Notes under the pieces: generated by a model | What the model was told of the DNA's origin: nothing | Database searches by the model: none | Seen by the model: the letters and a program-made list of their open reading frames with translations, nothing else | Program-made: the position numbers and the translations under genes | Assembly: GCA_024743175.1 (NCBI GenBank) | Contig: JANSXA010000006.1 | Span: 62,001 to 126,000 of the forward strand | Length of the DNA: 64,000 nucleotides | Direction: 5' to 3' | Source of the DNA: Pseudomonadaceae bacterium | Lineage (GTDB): Bacteria > Pseudomonadota > Gammaproteobacteria > Pseudomonadales > Azotimanducaceae | Part shown: in pieces, positions 35,088-43,654 of the stretch | Numbering within the stretch: position 1 is the stretch's first letter | Layout of the letters: each line of letters opens with the position of its first letter

Positions 35088-36790
35088 TGGTCAAGCTTTC
35101 AAGACAGGCTTATGCAGACATGTTTGGACCCACCGTGGGTGATCGAGTGCGACTGGGAGACAGCGCCCTGATCATTGAAGTGGAAGCCGATCATACCCGT
35201 TATGGCGATGAGGTTAAGTTTGGTGGCGGAAAAGTCATACGTGACGGTATGGGCCAGAGTCAGCGCTCTTCGGCCGATTGCGTAGACACCGTTATTACTA
35301 ATGCTTTGATTGTTGATCATTGGGGCATTGTTAAAGCGGATGTGGGTATAAAGGCAGGCAGAATTTTCGCGATTGGCAAAGCTGGCAATCCGGATACTCA
35401 AGCTGGCGTCGATATTGTGATTGGTCCAGGTACTGAAGTCATTGCGGGTGAAGGTCAGATTCTGACTGCTGGCGGTATCGATGCTCATATCCACTTCATT
35501 TGCCCGCAGCAGGTCGACGAAGCACTGATGTCCGGCATAACAACCATGTTGGGCGGTGGTACCGGGCCGGCAACCGGCACCAATGCCACTACCTGTACAC
35601 CAGGGCCGTGGAATATTCACCGTATGTATCAGGCGGCAGACTCGTTGCCGGTTAATATCGGTTTTCTGGGCAAAGGCAATGCCAGCCTGCCTGATGCGTT
35701 AAAAGAGCAGGTGGAAGCCGGCGTGATGGGGCTGAAGCTGCATGAAGATTGGGGTACAACCCCCGCCTCGATAGATAACTGTTTGAGTGTGGCAGAGCAG
35801 TATGACATCCAGGTGGCGATCCATACCGATACTTTAAACGAGTCGGGTTTTGTAGAAGACACCCTGGCCGCCTTCAAAGGCCGCACTATTCACACCTATC
35901 ATACCGAAGGTGCTGGCGGTGGACATGCGCCGGATATTATAAAAGCCTGTGGCTCTGCTAACGTTCTGCCTTCGAGCACTAATCCGACACGACCTTATAC
36001 GGTTAACACGATTGATGAACATCTGGATATGCTGATGGTCTGTCATCACCTGGATCCCAGCATTCCCGAAGATGTTGCCTTTGCAGAGTCCAGAATTCGC
36101 CGGGAAACCATTGCGGCTGAAGACATACTCCACGATCTGGGCGCTTTTTCCATGATCGCTAGCGACTCCCAGGCTATGGGTCGTGTCGGCGAAGTTATAT
36201 GCCGGACCTGGCAGACTGCGCACAAGATGAAAGAGCAACGTGGCCCATTGCCCGAGGACAGCAGTCGTGCCGATAACCACCGGGTCAAACGTTATATTGC
36301 CAAATACACAATAAATCCCGCTATTGCGCACGGCATTGCCCATGAAGTGGGTTCAGTTTCGGTCGGCAAACTCGCAGACCTGGTGTTATGGAAACCTGCA
36401 TTTTTTGGCAGTAAACCCAGTCTGATCATAAAGGGAGGCTTTATTTCCGCAGCACCCATGGGTGATCCAAACGCCTCGATACCTACACCACAGCCAGTTA
36501 TATATCGGGAAATGTTTGGCGCGCTGGGGGCAGCCCGACAACATACCTGTGTCAGCTTTATGTCGCAGGCTGCGATAGCGCTCGGTGTGGCGGAGTCGAT
36601 TGGTGTGAAGAACTCAGTCGTGGGTGTGACAGATTGTCGCACGGTGCAGAAGAAAGACATGTTGTTAAACACTTACCAACCGGATATCGAAGTAGATGCG
36701 CAAACCTACGAAGTCCGTGCGGACGGGAATCTACTGACCTGCGAGCCTGCTACGGAGTTACCTATGGCGCAGAAGTACTTTCTTTTTTAA
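35087..36790 (+). CDS. ureC: Urease alpha (catalytic) subunit UreC
   Basis: A 567-aa nickel enzyme hydrolysing urea to ammonia and carbamate. Active-site elements are all present: His134 and His136 in [11 protein letters not shown], the carbamylated Lys217 in [12 protein letters not shown] with His219, and the mobile flap [13 protein letters not shown] with its conserved Cys-His. Length equals the family norm. It sits between the fused small subunit and ureE. Its substrate urea is produced twice by the neighbouring allantoicase and ureidoglycolate lyase genes. Confidence 0.96.
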   Translation: MVKLSRQAYADMFGPTVGDRVRLGDSALIIEVEADHTRYGDEVKFGGGKVIRDGMGQSQRSSADCVDTVITNALIVDHWGIVKADVGIKAGRIFAIGKAGNPDTQAGVDIVIGPGTEVIAGEGQILTAGGIDAHIHFICPQQVDEALMSGITTMLGGGTGPATGTNATTCTPGPWNIHRMYQAADSLPVNIGFLGKGNASLPDALKEQVEAGVMGLKLHEDWGTTPASIDNCLSVAEQYDIQVAIHTDTLNESGFVEDTLAAFKGRTIHTYHTEGAGGGHAPDIIKACGSANVLPSSTNPTRPYTVNTIDEHLDMLMVCHHLDPSIPEDVAFAESRIRRETIAAEDILHDLGAFSMIASDSQAMGRVGEVICRTWQTAHKMKEQRGPLPEDSSRADNHRVKRYIAKYTINPAIAHGIAHEVGSVSVGKLADLVLWKPAFFGSKPSLIIKGGFISAAPMGDPNASIPTPQPVIYREMFGALGAARQHTCVSFMSQAAIALGVAESIGVKNSVVGVTDCRTVQKKDMLLNTYQPDIEVDAQTYEVRADGNLLTCEPATELPMAQKYFLF

Positions 36791-36792
36791 AG

Positions 36793-37230
36793 ATGCTTGA
36801 ACTGACAGAAAAACTCGATAAACCTCAAACCAGCACAGGTGTGCTGTTGTTACCTTTCGAGGTTCGGCAAAAGAGCCGCTTCCGTGCGGTATTGGCTGAC
36901 GGTCGCGATGTAGGGGTTTCTATCGAGCGGGGCTCTGTACTTCGGCATGGTGACTTTCTGGGCGACGGTGCCGGTCAGGCCATAGCTGTTGAAGCAGCAC
37001 CTGAACGCGTTTCAACGGTGTATGTTGATAACAGGCAACTGCTTGCCAGAGCCGCGTACCATCTGGGCAATCGCCATGTGCCTTTGCAGGTTGGCACCGG
37101 TTGGCTGCGCTATCTTGAAGACCATGTGTTGGATGGAATGTGTGAACAACTGGGACTGACTATCAGGCACGAGAATCAGCCCTTCGAGCCGGAGTCCGGC
37201 GCTTATGGACACCATCACTCCCATGAATGA
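36793..37230 (+). CDS. ureE: Urease accessory nickel chaperone UreE
   Basis: A 145-aa metallochaperone delivering Ni2+ to UreG/urease. The ATG at 36793, two bases after the ureC stop, starts MLELTEKLD; the longer open frame lies inside ureC and is rejected. The metal-site strand LGNRHVPLQV lies in the C-terminal domain. The tail ends GHHHSHE, a short His cluster compared with the long His tails of Klebsiella UreE. The 3' end overlaps ureF by 26 nt. Confidence 0.9.
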   Translation: MLELTEKLDKPQTSTGVLLLPFEVRQKSRFRAVLADGRDVGVSIERGSVLRHGDFLGDGAGQAIAVEAAPERVSTVYVDNRQLLARAAYHLGNRHVPLQVGTGWLRYLEDHVLDGMCEQLGLTIRHENQPFEPESGAYGHHHSHE

Positions 37231-37876
37231 TTTTCGATTATGGCAGTTAATCAGTTCCACGTTGCCTGTGGGTGCGTATGCCTACAGTGGCGGACTGGAA
37301 TCGGCTGTAGAACATGGGCACGTGCACAACTTTGTCTCCTGTAAAGAGTGGCTTGCCGGGTTGTTGGGGGAGTCGTTTGCCTTTAATGATTTACCTCTTT
37401 TTCTGCGTCTATACGATCTTTGGGAACAAAGAAATATTGCTGGTGTAGTGCTGGCGGGTAAAAGGTTACAGAGTCTGCGGGAAACTCATGAACTGCTGGC
37501 TGAAGACAGACAGACGGGTTCTGCGTTGCAGCGGCTGATGATCGATCTTGAGATTGCGGATGCAGATAAGATTACTCAGCCCAGTTTTGCTGTGATGTTT
37601 GCGCTGGCTTGTGTGCGCTGGCGCATCGCGCGGCTTGATGGCGCTCATGGACTGGTCTGGGCCTGGCTTGAAAATCAGGTGGCGGCGGCAATAAAACTGG
37701 TGCCTCTAGGGCAAACGGATGGTCAGCGTCTGCTGTTGCAGCTTACGCCTGTCCTGCAACAGGCGGTGACCACTGCGGAGTCTTTAGATGATGCTGACGT
37801 AGGGCGCTCGCTGCCGGGCCTGGGTCTGTTAAGCAGCTGGCATGAAACTCAATATAGCCGCCTGTTCCGTAGCTGA
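37205..37876 (+). CDS. ureF: Urease accessory protein UreF
   Basis: A 223-aa helical protein that works with UreD and UreG in nickel insertion. Family signature: LWQLISSTLPVGAYAYSGGLE at the N-terminus (preceded by a short MDTITPM), and MFALACVRWRIA in the middle. ATG 37205 has GGAG ten bases upstream and is preferred over ATG 37223. It overlaps ureE and is 34 bp upstream of ureG. Confidence 0.9.
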   Translation: MDTITPMNDFRLWQLISSTLPVGAYAYSGGLESAVEHGHVHNFVSCKEWLAGLLGESFAFNDLPLFLRLYDLWEQRNIAGVVLAGKRLQSLRETHELLAEDRQTGSALQRLMIDLEIADADKITQPSFAVMFALACVRWRIARLDGAHGLVWAWLENQVAAAIKLVPLGQTDGQRLLLQLTPVLQQAVTTAESLDDADVGRSLPGLGLLSSWHETQYSRLFRS

Positions 37877-37910
37877 GCTATGCAGGTGGATAATGAATCA
37901 GGTGAGGTGA

Positions 37911-38522
37911 ATGAATAAAACGGCGTTACGGGTAGGCATTGGTGGTCCGGTTGGCTCAGGTAAAACAGCCCTCACGTTAGCTCTGTGTCAGTTGTTACGG
38001 GATACCTTCAGTATCGCGGTAGTCACCAACGACATATACACCCAGGAAGATGCTCAATTTCTCACCCATCACGGGGCGCTGCCTGCGCAACGGATCCGAG
38101 GTGTGGAGACAGGCGGCTGCCCGCATACGGCTATACGTGAAGATGCGTCTATGAATCTGGCAGCCATTGCCGAGCTGCAGGATCTGCACGGCCATCTGGA
38201 TATTATTTTTGTAGAAAGTGGCGGCGACAATTTAAGTGCCACCTTCAGCCCTGAACTATCGGATTTGACCATCTATGTGATCGACGTGTCTGCTGGCGAC
38301 AAAATCCCTCGTAAAGGCGGCCCTGGTATTACTAAATCGGATCTTCTGGTCATTAACAAAATCGATCTGGCGCCGTATGTGGGTGCATCGTTATCGGTCA
38401 TGGACACCGATGCGAAACGTATGCGCGGAGAACGTCCATTTGTGTTTACCAATCTGAAAGAATCGACCGGATTAAGCGATATCGCTGAATTTATCAAACA
38501 TCAGGGCATGTTGACGGCCTGA
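37911..38522 (+). CDS. ureG: Urease accessory GTPase UreG
   Basis: A 203-aa SIMIBI-class GTPase powering nickel insertion. P-loop [11 protein letters not shown] at residues about 11-21, metal-binding Cys-Pro-His in [30 protein letters not shown], and the base-specificity NKID. An AGGTGAGG ribosome site precedes the ATG. It is the last gene of the urease operon, and its stop lies two bases from the stop of the convergent allA. No urea or nickel transporter is present in the window. Confidence 0.95.
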   Translation: MNKTALRVGIGGPVGSGKTALTLALCQLLRDTFSIAVVTNDIYTQEDAQFLTHHGALPAQRIRGVETGGCPHTAIREDASMNLAAIAELQDLHGHLDIIFVESGGDNLSATFSPELSDLTIYVIDVSAGDKIPRKGGPGITKSDLLVINKIDLAPYVGASLSVMDTDAKRMRGERPFVFTNLKESTGLSDIAEFIKHQGMLTA

Positions 38523-38524
38523 TA

Positions 38525-39049
38525 CTATCCTGACAAAGCGGATGCAGAGATATAAACAGGCTCGCTGAGCAGATGCTCATCACAGTTCGGGCGTGTGTCA
38601 TTGCTGTCGACGATCAGAAATGTAGCACCCTGCTGGAATGCAATCAGCGGCATGTGCCAGGTGCCACGGTGGTATTGAATACTCTGTTGGCCATTGCTTA
38701 CAAATCCGACTAATTCGCCGGGCAGGTCTTCAGGCGAAGTTTCTGCGACAACAATAATCATCTGTTGCTGCTGCAGAGGGATAAACGCCTGGCTGCCCAG
38801 GGGGTGTCTCTCCAGCAGGGTTATCGCATAAGGTAGCGTGGTTGCCTGAAGGCACTGTGCAATGCTGATAATGGCCTGGCAGCCGGGCTGAATGTCGGTT
38901 GTGGCAAGACTGTCAAAACGGAGAAACCTCGCATCGTTCATGGGCTTGCGATCTGCGTCTGTTTGATCTTCAGATCGGGCTTCAATCACTTCACCGTATG
39001 CTGCAAAGCTGTCCTGGGATAATGGTTTTAACTGTAGTTCTGACGGCAC
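38525..39049 (-). CDS. allA: Ureidoglycolate lyase
   Basis: A 174-aa cupin-like enzyme splitting ureidoglycolate to glyoxylate and urea. Family features: the opening LKPLSQDSFAAYGEVIEA, LERHPLGSQAFIPL and QYHRGTWHMPLIAF. A GTG at 39049, four bases after the allantoicase stop, is chosen; a longer frame to 39109 overlaps allantoicase by 56 nt and gives an untypical N-terminus. It is the last gene of the ten-gene purine operon and ends tail-to-tail with ureG. Confidence 0.88.
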   Translation of the reverse strand: MPSELQLKPLSQDSFAAYGEVIEARSEDQTDADRKPMNDARFLRFDSLATTDIQPGCQAIISIAQCLQATTLPYAITLLERHPLGSQAFIPLQQQQMIIVVAETSPEDLPGELVGFVSNGQQSIQYHRGTWHMPLIAFQQGATFLIVDSNDTRPNCDEHLLSEPVYISASALSG

Positions 39050-39053
39050 AACT

Positions 39054-40055
39054 TTAAATCGCTGACTTTGAGGGTATGCCGCGCAGGCGGATCCGGCTGA
39101 TGCCGCCATCCGGAAAAATGTCCATGCGTACGTGAGTCACAGCATCGTGCTGCTGCAGATCAGTGAAAGTGTGAACATGATCCATGGTGAGTTTCTGTTC
39201 AGCCATCAACAGCGGCCAGCTTGCTGACGCGTTTGCGAGGTCTTCATGGGTGTCACTTTGCAGATGTGCATATTTGAGGGAGACCCGGTCGGGGTAGTTG
39301 CCTTTGAAATGGGCCGTGTCAATTTCCACCTCGCTGATTTTACCAGGTGTGCCAAGCTGCAGAATAACCCAGTCGTTACCCGGGGTGCGCCGTCGTGCAG
39401 TCTCCCAGCCGTCGCCCATATTGACGCCACGACCAGGGATATTGAGGTTGTGCATGCTGCCAAAATGTTCGTCGTTGCAGGCCAGGGCCCGGCCGCCATT
39501 TTCCAGCGCAAACAGATCGGTAACGTCATTGGATGGATGCTTTTCCCAGTCTTTGCGAATTTCACCGTACACACGTAAACGAGCGATACCACCATCAGGA
39601 AAAATGTTAAGTCGCAGATGGGTGATCGGCTGGTCAAACTCAACGGGCACAAATAGATGACTGTTTCCCTGCAGTGTGCTCTTAAGCACGAGATTCTTCC
39701 ACTGTGTTGTTTCAGCCGGGATCTTCGCATCACTGTAGCAGGCGTCAATGGACGCGGCGGGAGGGTAGTTACCGGTGAAATGTGAGGTATCAATGTCAAA
39801 GCCGTGGACAATTCCAGGCGTGCCCAGCCTAACGATGCAGTAGTCGTATCCGGGAGTACGTTTACGTCGGCTTTCCCAGCCGTCCATCCATTTGCCGTTT
39901 TCATCGTACTTATCGGGAACAAAAACTGGTGGTTTGGGATCGATCAGCCTCGACTTATCCGCAAAGAAATCATCTGTTGCGTAAACTACCTCTGCGCCCA
40001 GCCGTGGCTGCGCCAGGTCTATCCATTGGTGGAAGGGATGAACGGTGCTATTCAA
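39054..40055 (-). CDS. alc: Allantoicase
   Basis: A 333-aa enzyme hydrolysing allantoate to ureidoglycolate and urea. It shows the family's internal duplication: DGWESRRKRTPGYDYC with RLGTPG in the first half, and DGWETARRRTPGNDW with QLGTPG in the second, each followed by HFTGNYP/HFKGNYP and IFPDGGI. The start is TTG overlapping the uraD stop by four bases. Its presence instead of allantoate amidohydrolase means both urea units are released and need the neighbouring urease. Confidence 0.93.
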   Translation of the reverse strand: MNSTVHPFHQWIDLAQPRLGAEVVYATDDFFADKSRLIDPKPPVFVPDKYDENGKWMDGWESRRKRTPGYDYCIVRLGTPGIVHGFDIDTSHFTGNYPPAASIDACYSDAKIPAETTQWKNLVLKSTLQGNSHLFVPVEFDQPITHLRLNIFPDGGIARLRVYGEIRKDWEKHPSNDVTDLFALENGGRALACNDEHFGSMHNLNIPGRGVNMGDGWETARRRTPGNDWVILQLGTPGKISEVEIDTAHFKGNYPDRVSLKYAHLQSDTHEDLANASASWPLLMAEQKLTMDHVHTFTDLQQHDAVTHVRMDIFPDGGISRIRLRGIPSKSAI

Positions 40056-40537
40056 AATAACTGCTCCAGACGTAGACGGGCGATTTTATGAATTTCAAAG
40101 ATCGCCTGGTTGAACTCGGTGTCATAGTCGTTTCCCAGACGCTTTTCACAGGCTGCCATGATTTCATGCCTGTTGCTGTTTTTCACCGCCATCACAAATG
40201 GGAAAGAGAATTTGTCTTTGTAGGCCTGGTTGAGTCGCTGCAAAGTGGCAAATTCTTCAGGACTGCACTGATCTAAACCCGCGCTTGCCTGTTCGTCAGT
40301 TGAGGCGGCGGTAAGCTCGCCGGCAACGGCCAGGCGACCGGCGAGATCAGGGTGTGCACGTATCAGGGTAAGGCGTTTATCCGCTTCAGCCCGGTCGACA
40401 ACGCCAGCCATAATATCTGCCAGGGCGGCCGCGGTTTCTGCCAACCGTCCCTGTTCCCAGCAGGCCTCTGCAACCCAGGGGGAGTGTTCATAGACGCCAC
40501 CGAAGCGCTGCACAAAGGCCTCAAGCTCCAGGGTCAT
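40052..40537 (-). CDS. uraD: OHCU decarboxylase
   Basis: A 161-aa helical enzyme converting 2-oxo-4-hydroxy-4-carboxy-5-ureidoimidazoline to S-allantoin. The catalytic His lies in LIRAHPDLAGRLA, the family hallmark. The C-terminal part has FPFVMAVKNSNRHEIMAAC. ATG 40537 overlaps the puuE stop (ATGA); the frame is open farther upstream, but only inside puuE. The end overlaps alc by four bases. Confidence 0.92.
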   Translation of the reverse strand: MTLELEAFVQRFGGVYEHSPWVAEACWEQGRLAETAAALADIMAGVVDRAEADKRLTLIRAHPDLAGRLAVAGELTAASTDEQASAGLDQCSPEEFATLQRLNQAYKDKFSFPFVMAVKNSNRHEIMAACEKRLGNDYDTEFNQAIFEIHKIARLRLEQLF

Positions 40538-41454
40538 GGTGCAGGTGTCTCCAGGGGATGTGTGGCTCGCCAGTGGTTGGCGATGTCCAGGCGTGTACAA
40601 CACCAGACGGCTTCTCTGTCTGCAACGTGATCCAGAAAACGGGCAAGGGCAGCAGCACGTCCCGGTTTGCCAGCCAGTCGACAATGTAAGCCCACCGACA
40701 TCATTCTGGGAGAATCCTCTCCTTCCAGATACAGCTGTTCAAACGTGTCCATAAGATAATCGAAAAATTGTGTACCGGTGTTGAATCCCTGTGCAGTAGC
40801 AAAGCGCATATCGTTAACGTCCAGCGTATAAGGCACCATCAGTTGGGGGTTGGCAAACTGGGTATCCCAGTACGGCAGGTCGTCAGCATAGCTGTCCGCG
40901 TTGTACAAAAAACTGTTGTTCTGTGCAATCAGCTTATGTGTGTTGGGGCTCGTGCGTCCCAGGTACCAGCCTTCAGGTGGGGTACCTGTGATCTCCTCAT
41001 GGATGCTGATAGCCTGCTGCAGGTGATGACGTTCGGTTTCTTCATCGATGAACTGATAGTCTAACCAACGGTATCCGTGGCTTGCGATTTCCCAGTTTGC
41101 CTCTTTCATCGCAGCCACTGCTTCGGGATTTCTGGCCAGCGCCATCGCCACGCCAAACACCGTGACCGGAATCCTGCGTTGTGTGAACAGACGATGCAAA
41201 CGCCAGAAACCCGCTCGAGCGCCGTATTCATACAGGCTCTCCATGCTCATGTGACGCATATTCTGGTAGGCCTGGGCGCCAACAATTTCTGACAGAAATG
41301 CTTCTGATTCGTGGTCGCCGTGCAACAGGCTGCGTTCGCCGCCTTCTTCGTAGTTGATAACAAACTGCAGCGCTATTTTCGCCTGCCCTGGCCATTGGGC
41401 ATCGGGGACTGTACTTCCATAGCCGATGAGGTCTCTGTTATAAGGCTCTGTCAT
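40534..41454 (-). CDS. puuE: Allantoinase, polysaccharide-deacetylase type (PuuE)
   Basis: A 306-aa enzyme opening allantoin to allantoate. It belongs to the metal-independent, deacetylase-like PuuE family, not the amidohydrolase type: GYGSTVPDAQWPGQAKIALQ, NYEEGGERSLLHGD, EYGARAGFWRLHRLF and ASHGYRWLDYQ. The length is near the norm. It is three bases downstream of puuD and overlaps uraD by four. Confidence 0.93.
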   Translation of the reverse strand: MTEPYNRDLIGYGSTVPDAQWPGQAKIALQFVINYEEGGERSLLHGDHESEAFLSEIVGAQAYQNMRHMSMESLYEYGARAGFWRLHRLFTQRRIPVTVFGVAMALARNPEAVAAMKEANWEIASHGYRWLDYQFIDEETERHHLQQAISIHEEITGTPPEGWYLGRTSPNTHKLIAQNNSFLYNADSYADDLPYWDTQFANPQLMVPYTLDVNDMRFATAQGFNTGTQFFDYLMDTFEQLYLEGEDSPRMMSVGLHCRLAGKPGRAAALARFLDHVADREAVWCCTRLDIANHWRATHPLETPAP

Positions 41455-41457
41455 GTT

Positions 41458-42678
41458 TTATCCGTCGGGCTCGGCTGCGGTATCTGTTTCTGTTGCTGTT
41501 CGGGCTGTATACCAACTCGCAATTCTGCTTCGTTCATCCTCAGTTATCTGCGTCAGATTGCCAATCGGCATAACCCTGCTGACAACGGTCTGCTCGTAAA
41601 TTCTCTGTGCCTGGGCCTGAATCTGCTCTGTGGTCTCGAGCATGACGCCACCCGGAGGGCTTGTATAAGCTGCGAAGGTAGGTTGTTCAGCGTGGCATGA
41701 GACACATCGGCTCAGAATGATGCCATGCACCTCGTCGAGAGACACTTCAGCAGTCGGGGCCTCGGAGCGCCCGGCAGGTGCCAGAGGAACCGCAACTGCA
41801 GCGATCAAGCCCAGTGCAAACAGCACCGGCCATATCGGTGCCTTGCCTTTATGACGAGCTACAAAATAATAGCGGATCAAAGCGCCAGCCAGGGATAACG
41901 CAATCAGAATCAGCCAGTTGTAGGTATGTGCGTAGGTTAAGGCGTAGTGATTGCTGATCATCACAAACAGAACCGGCAACGTGAAATAGGTATTGTGAAC
42001 GGATCGTTGTTTGCCTTTGATGCCGTATTGTGGGTCCGGGGCTTCACCTTCCTGGGCAGCGCTGACCATGCGTTTCTGTCCGGGAATAATGACAAAAAAC
42101 ACGTTGGCAACCATGATGGTACCCAGCACAGCGCCGAAGTGAATGTAAGCACCCCGACCGCTGAACACCTGGCAGAGTGCCCATGCTAACAAGCTGACTA
42201 ACAATGCGAGAACTATGGCCAGGGATTTGTCGTTTTTACCCAGCGGCGATTTACACAGGAGATCGTAAATCAACCACCCGCCACCGATGAAGGCGATCGC
42301 CAGACTTACGGCCATGAGCGGACTGATTGAGAGCACGGAAGGATCAATCAGATAGATCTCAGCACCGTACCAGTACATGAGCGCGAGCAGGAAAATACCT
42401 GACATCCAGGTGCTGTAGGCTTCCCATTTGAACCAGTGTAAAGGTTCAGGCATTACACCTGGGGCGCTGATGTATTTCTGTGCGTGGTAGAAACCGCCGC
42501 CATGAACGGACCAGACCTCACCGCCGACGCCTTTGTCGGTGTCCTGGGTTTCCCTTGGTGGCAGCAAATGGTTATCGAGCCAGACGAAGTAGAAAGATGA
42601 ACCGATCCAGGCAATACCGGCAATGATATGGAACCATCGCCCAAGCAGGCTCAGCCAGTCAATTATGTAAGGCAGCAT
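41458..42678 (-). CDS. puuD: Membrane-bound urate hydroxylase PuuD with C-terminal cytochrome c domain
   Basis: A 406-aa inner-membrane protein that oxidises urate to 5-hydroxyisourate and passes electrons to the respiratory chain, unlike soluble uricases that use O2 directly. About eight helices fill residues 1-300, opening with WLSLLGRWFHIIAGIAWIGSS. The C-terminal periplasmic cytochrome c domain has its haem site Cys325-Val-Ser-Cys328-His329 and a likely Met ligand in SRVMPIGN. ATG 42678 lies 20 nt inside the xdhC end; the upstream frame lacks family character. Confidence 0.93.
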   Translation of the reverse strand: MLPYIIDWLSLLGRWFHIIAGIAWIGSSFYFVWLDNHLLPPRETQDTDKGVGGEVWSVHGGGFYHAQKYISAPGVMPEPLHWFKWEAYSTWMSGIFLLALMYWYGAEIYLIDPSVLSISPLMAVSLAIAFIGGGWLIYDLLCKSPLGKNDKSLAIVLALLVSLLAWALCQVFSGRGAYIHFGAVLGTIMVANVFFVIIPGQKRMVSAAQEGEAPDPQYGIKGKQRSVHNTYFTLPVLFVMISNHYALTYAHTYNWLILIALSLAGALIRYYFVARHKGKAPIWPVLFALGLIAAVAVPLAPAGRSEAPTAEVSLDEVHGIILSRCVSCHAEQPTFAAYTSPPGGVMLETTEQIQAQAQRIYEQTVVSRVMPIGNLTQITEDERSRIASWYTARTATETDTAAEPDG

Positions 42679-43654
42679 GTACTGTGTCCGCTGGTTGTGT
42701 CTGGCTGACCGCTTCAAGGTGCCGCAATATCTGTGCGGCGATGGTGATAGCGATTTCACCCGGGCGTTTGCTGGTAAGATCGGTATCACCAACAGGGCAG
42801 ATCAACCGACTGATCTGCTCGTCGGTTAAGCCTGCTTGTCTAAACAAACGATCAAAACGCTTGCGTTTGGATTGTGATCCAATCAGGCCGCAGAAGGACA
42901 GGTCATCACGTTTCAGCATCGCGGCACAAATATCAAAATCCAGAGCGTGACTGTGTGTCATAACGACGCTTGCAGTGTTGGCTGCAAGAGAGCTGACATA
43001 GGTTGCGGGTTGTTTCTGGTAAACAGGTTGAATGTTGGATGTCGCTTCAAGAGGCAGTTGTTCCGGACGATTGTCGATACATACCACGTCATACTGGGTG
43101 TGTGAAAGAATATTCACCAATGCGGTTCCCACATGCCCGGCGCCAAAAACAGCAATGGCAGCCACTGCAGGTTGGATAGATTCAACCAAGGCGTTCTTAC
43201 AGGTTCCGGGGTCCAGTGTGGTGAACTCTTTATGTCCGGTACTCAGCTTGTCATCTGAGGCGCTCAGCTGGGTCGTCAGGAAGCCACTGTCCCCTTTAGC
43301 CAATGTTTCAGTGGCGTGAAGTTGCCACGTAGCGGGTATCGTGCTGAATTTTTCAAACAGGATGTCGACAACGCCACCGCAACATTGGCCGCAGTTACTG
43401 CCAAGGGGAAAGTTTCGCAGGGAAGCAGACTCAGCAGACTTGTCTGTGAGAATCCTGCGGCTGATGGCCTGACACTGGTATTCCAGTTCGCCGCCGCCAA
43501 CAGTACCTGTAGTGGTACTGTCTGTGACCCACATTCTGGCGCCTACTTCACGGGGTGCCGAGCCTCGAACTCTGGCCACCGTCACCATCACAGCCTGTTG
43601 CTCGGGTGCAAGCGTTGCCTGTACTTCACTGAGTTGTGTTAACCAGCGTGTCAA
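42659..43654 (-). CDS. xdhC: Xanthine dehydrogenase accessory protein XdhC
   Basis: A 331-aa chaperone that binds molybdenum cofactor, promotes its sulfuration and inserts it into XdhB. It has the conserved Cys cluster SNCGQCCGGVVDI and a C-terminal Rossmann domain with VFGAGHVGTALVNIL. A TTG start overlaps the xdhB stop by four bases. The order xdhA-xdhB-xdhC is the standard one. Confidence 0.92.
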   Translation of the reverse strand: MTRWLTQLSEVQATLAPEQQAVMVTVARVRGSAPREVGARMWVTDSTTTGTVGGGELEYQCQAISRRILTDKSAESASLRNFPLGSNCGQCCGGVVDILFEKFSTIPATWQLHATETLAKGDSGFLTTQLSASDDKLSTGHKEFTTLDPGTCKNALVESIQPAVAAIAVFGAGHVGTALVNILSHTQYDVVCIDNRPEQLPLEATSNIQPVYQKQPATYVSSLAANTASVVMTHSHALDFDICAAMLKRDDLSFCGLIGSQSKRKRFDRLFRQAGLTDEQISRLICPVGDTDLTSKRPGEIAITIAAQILRHLEAVSQTQPADTVHAALHN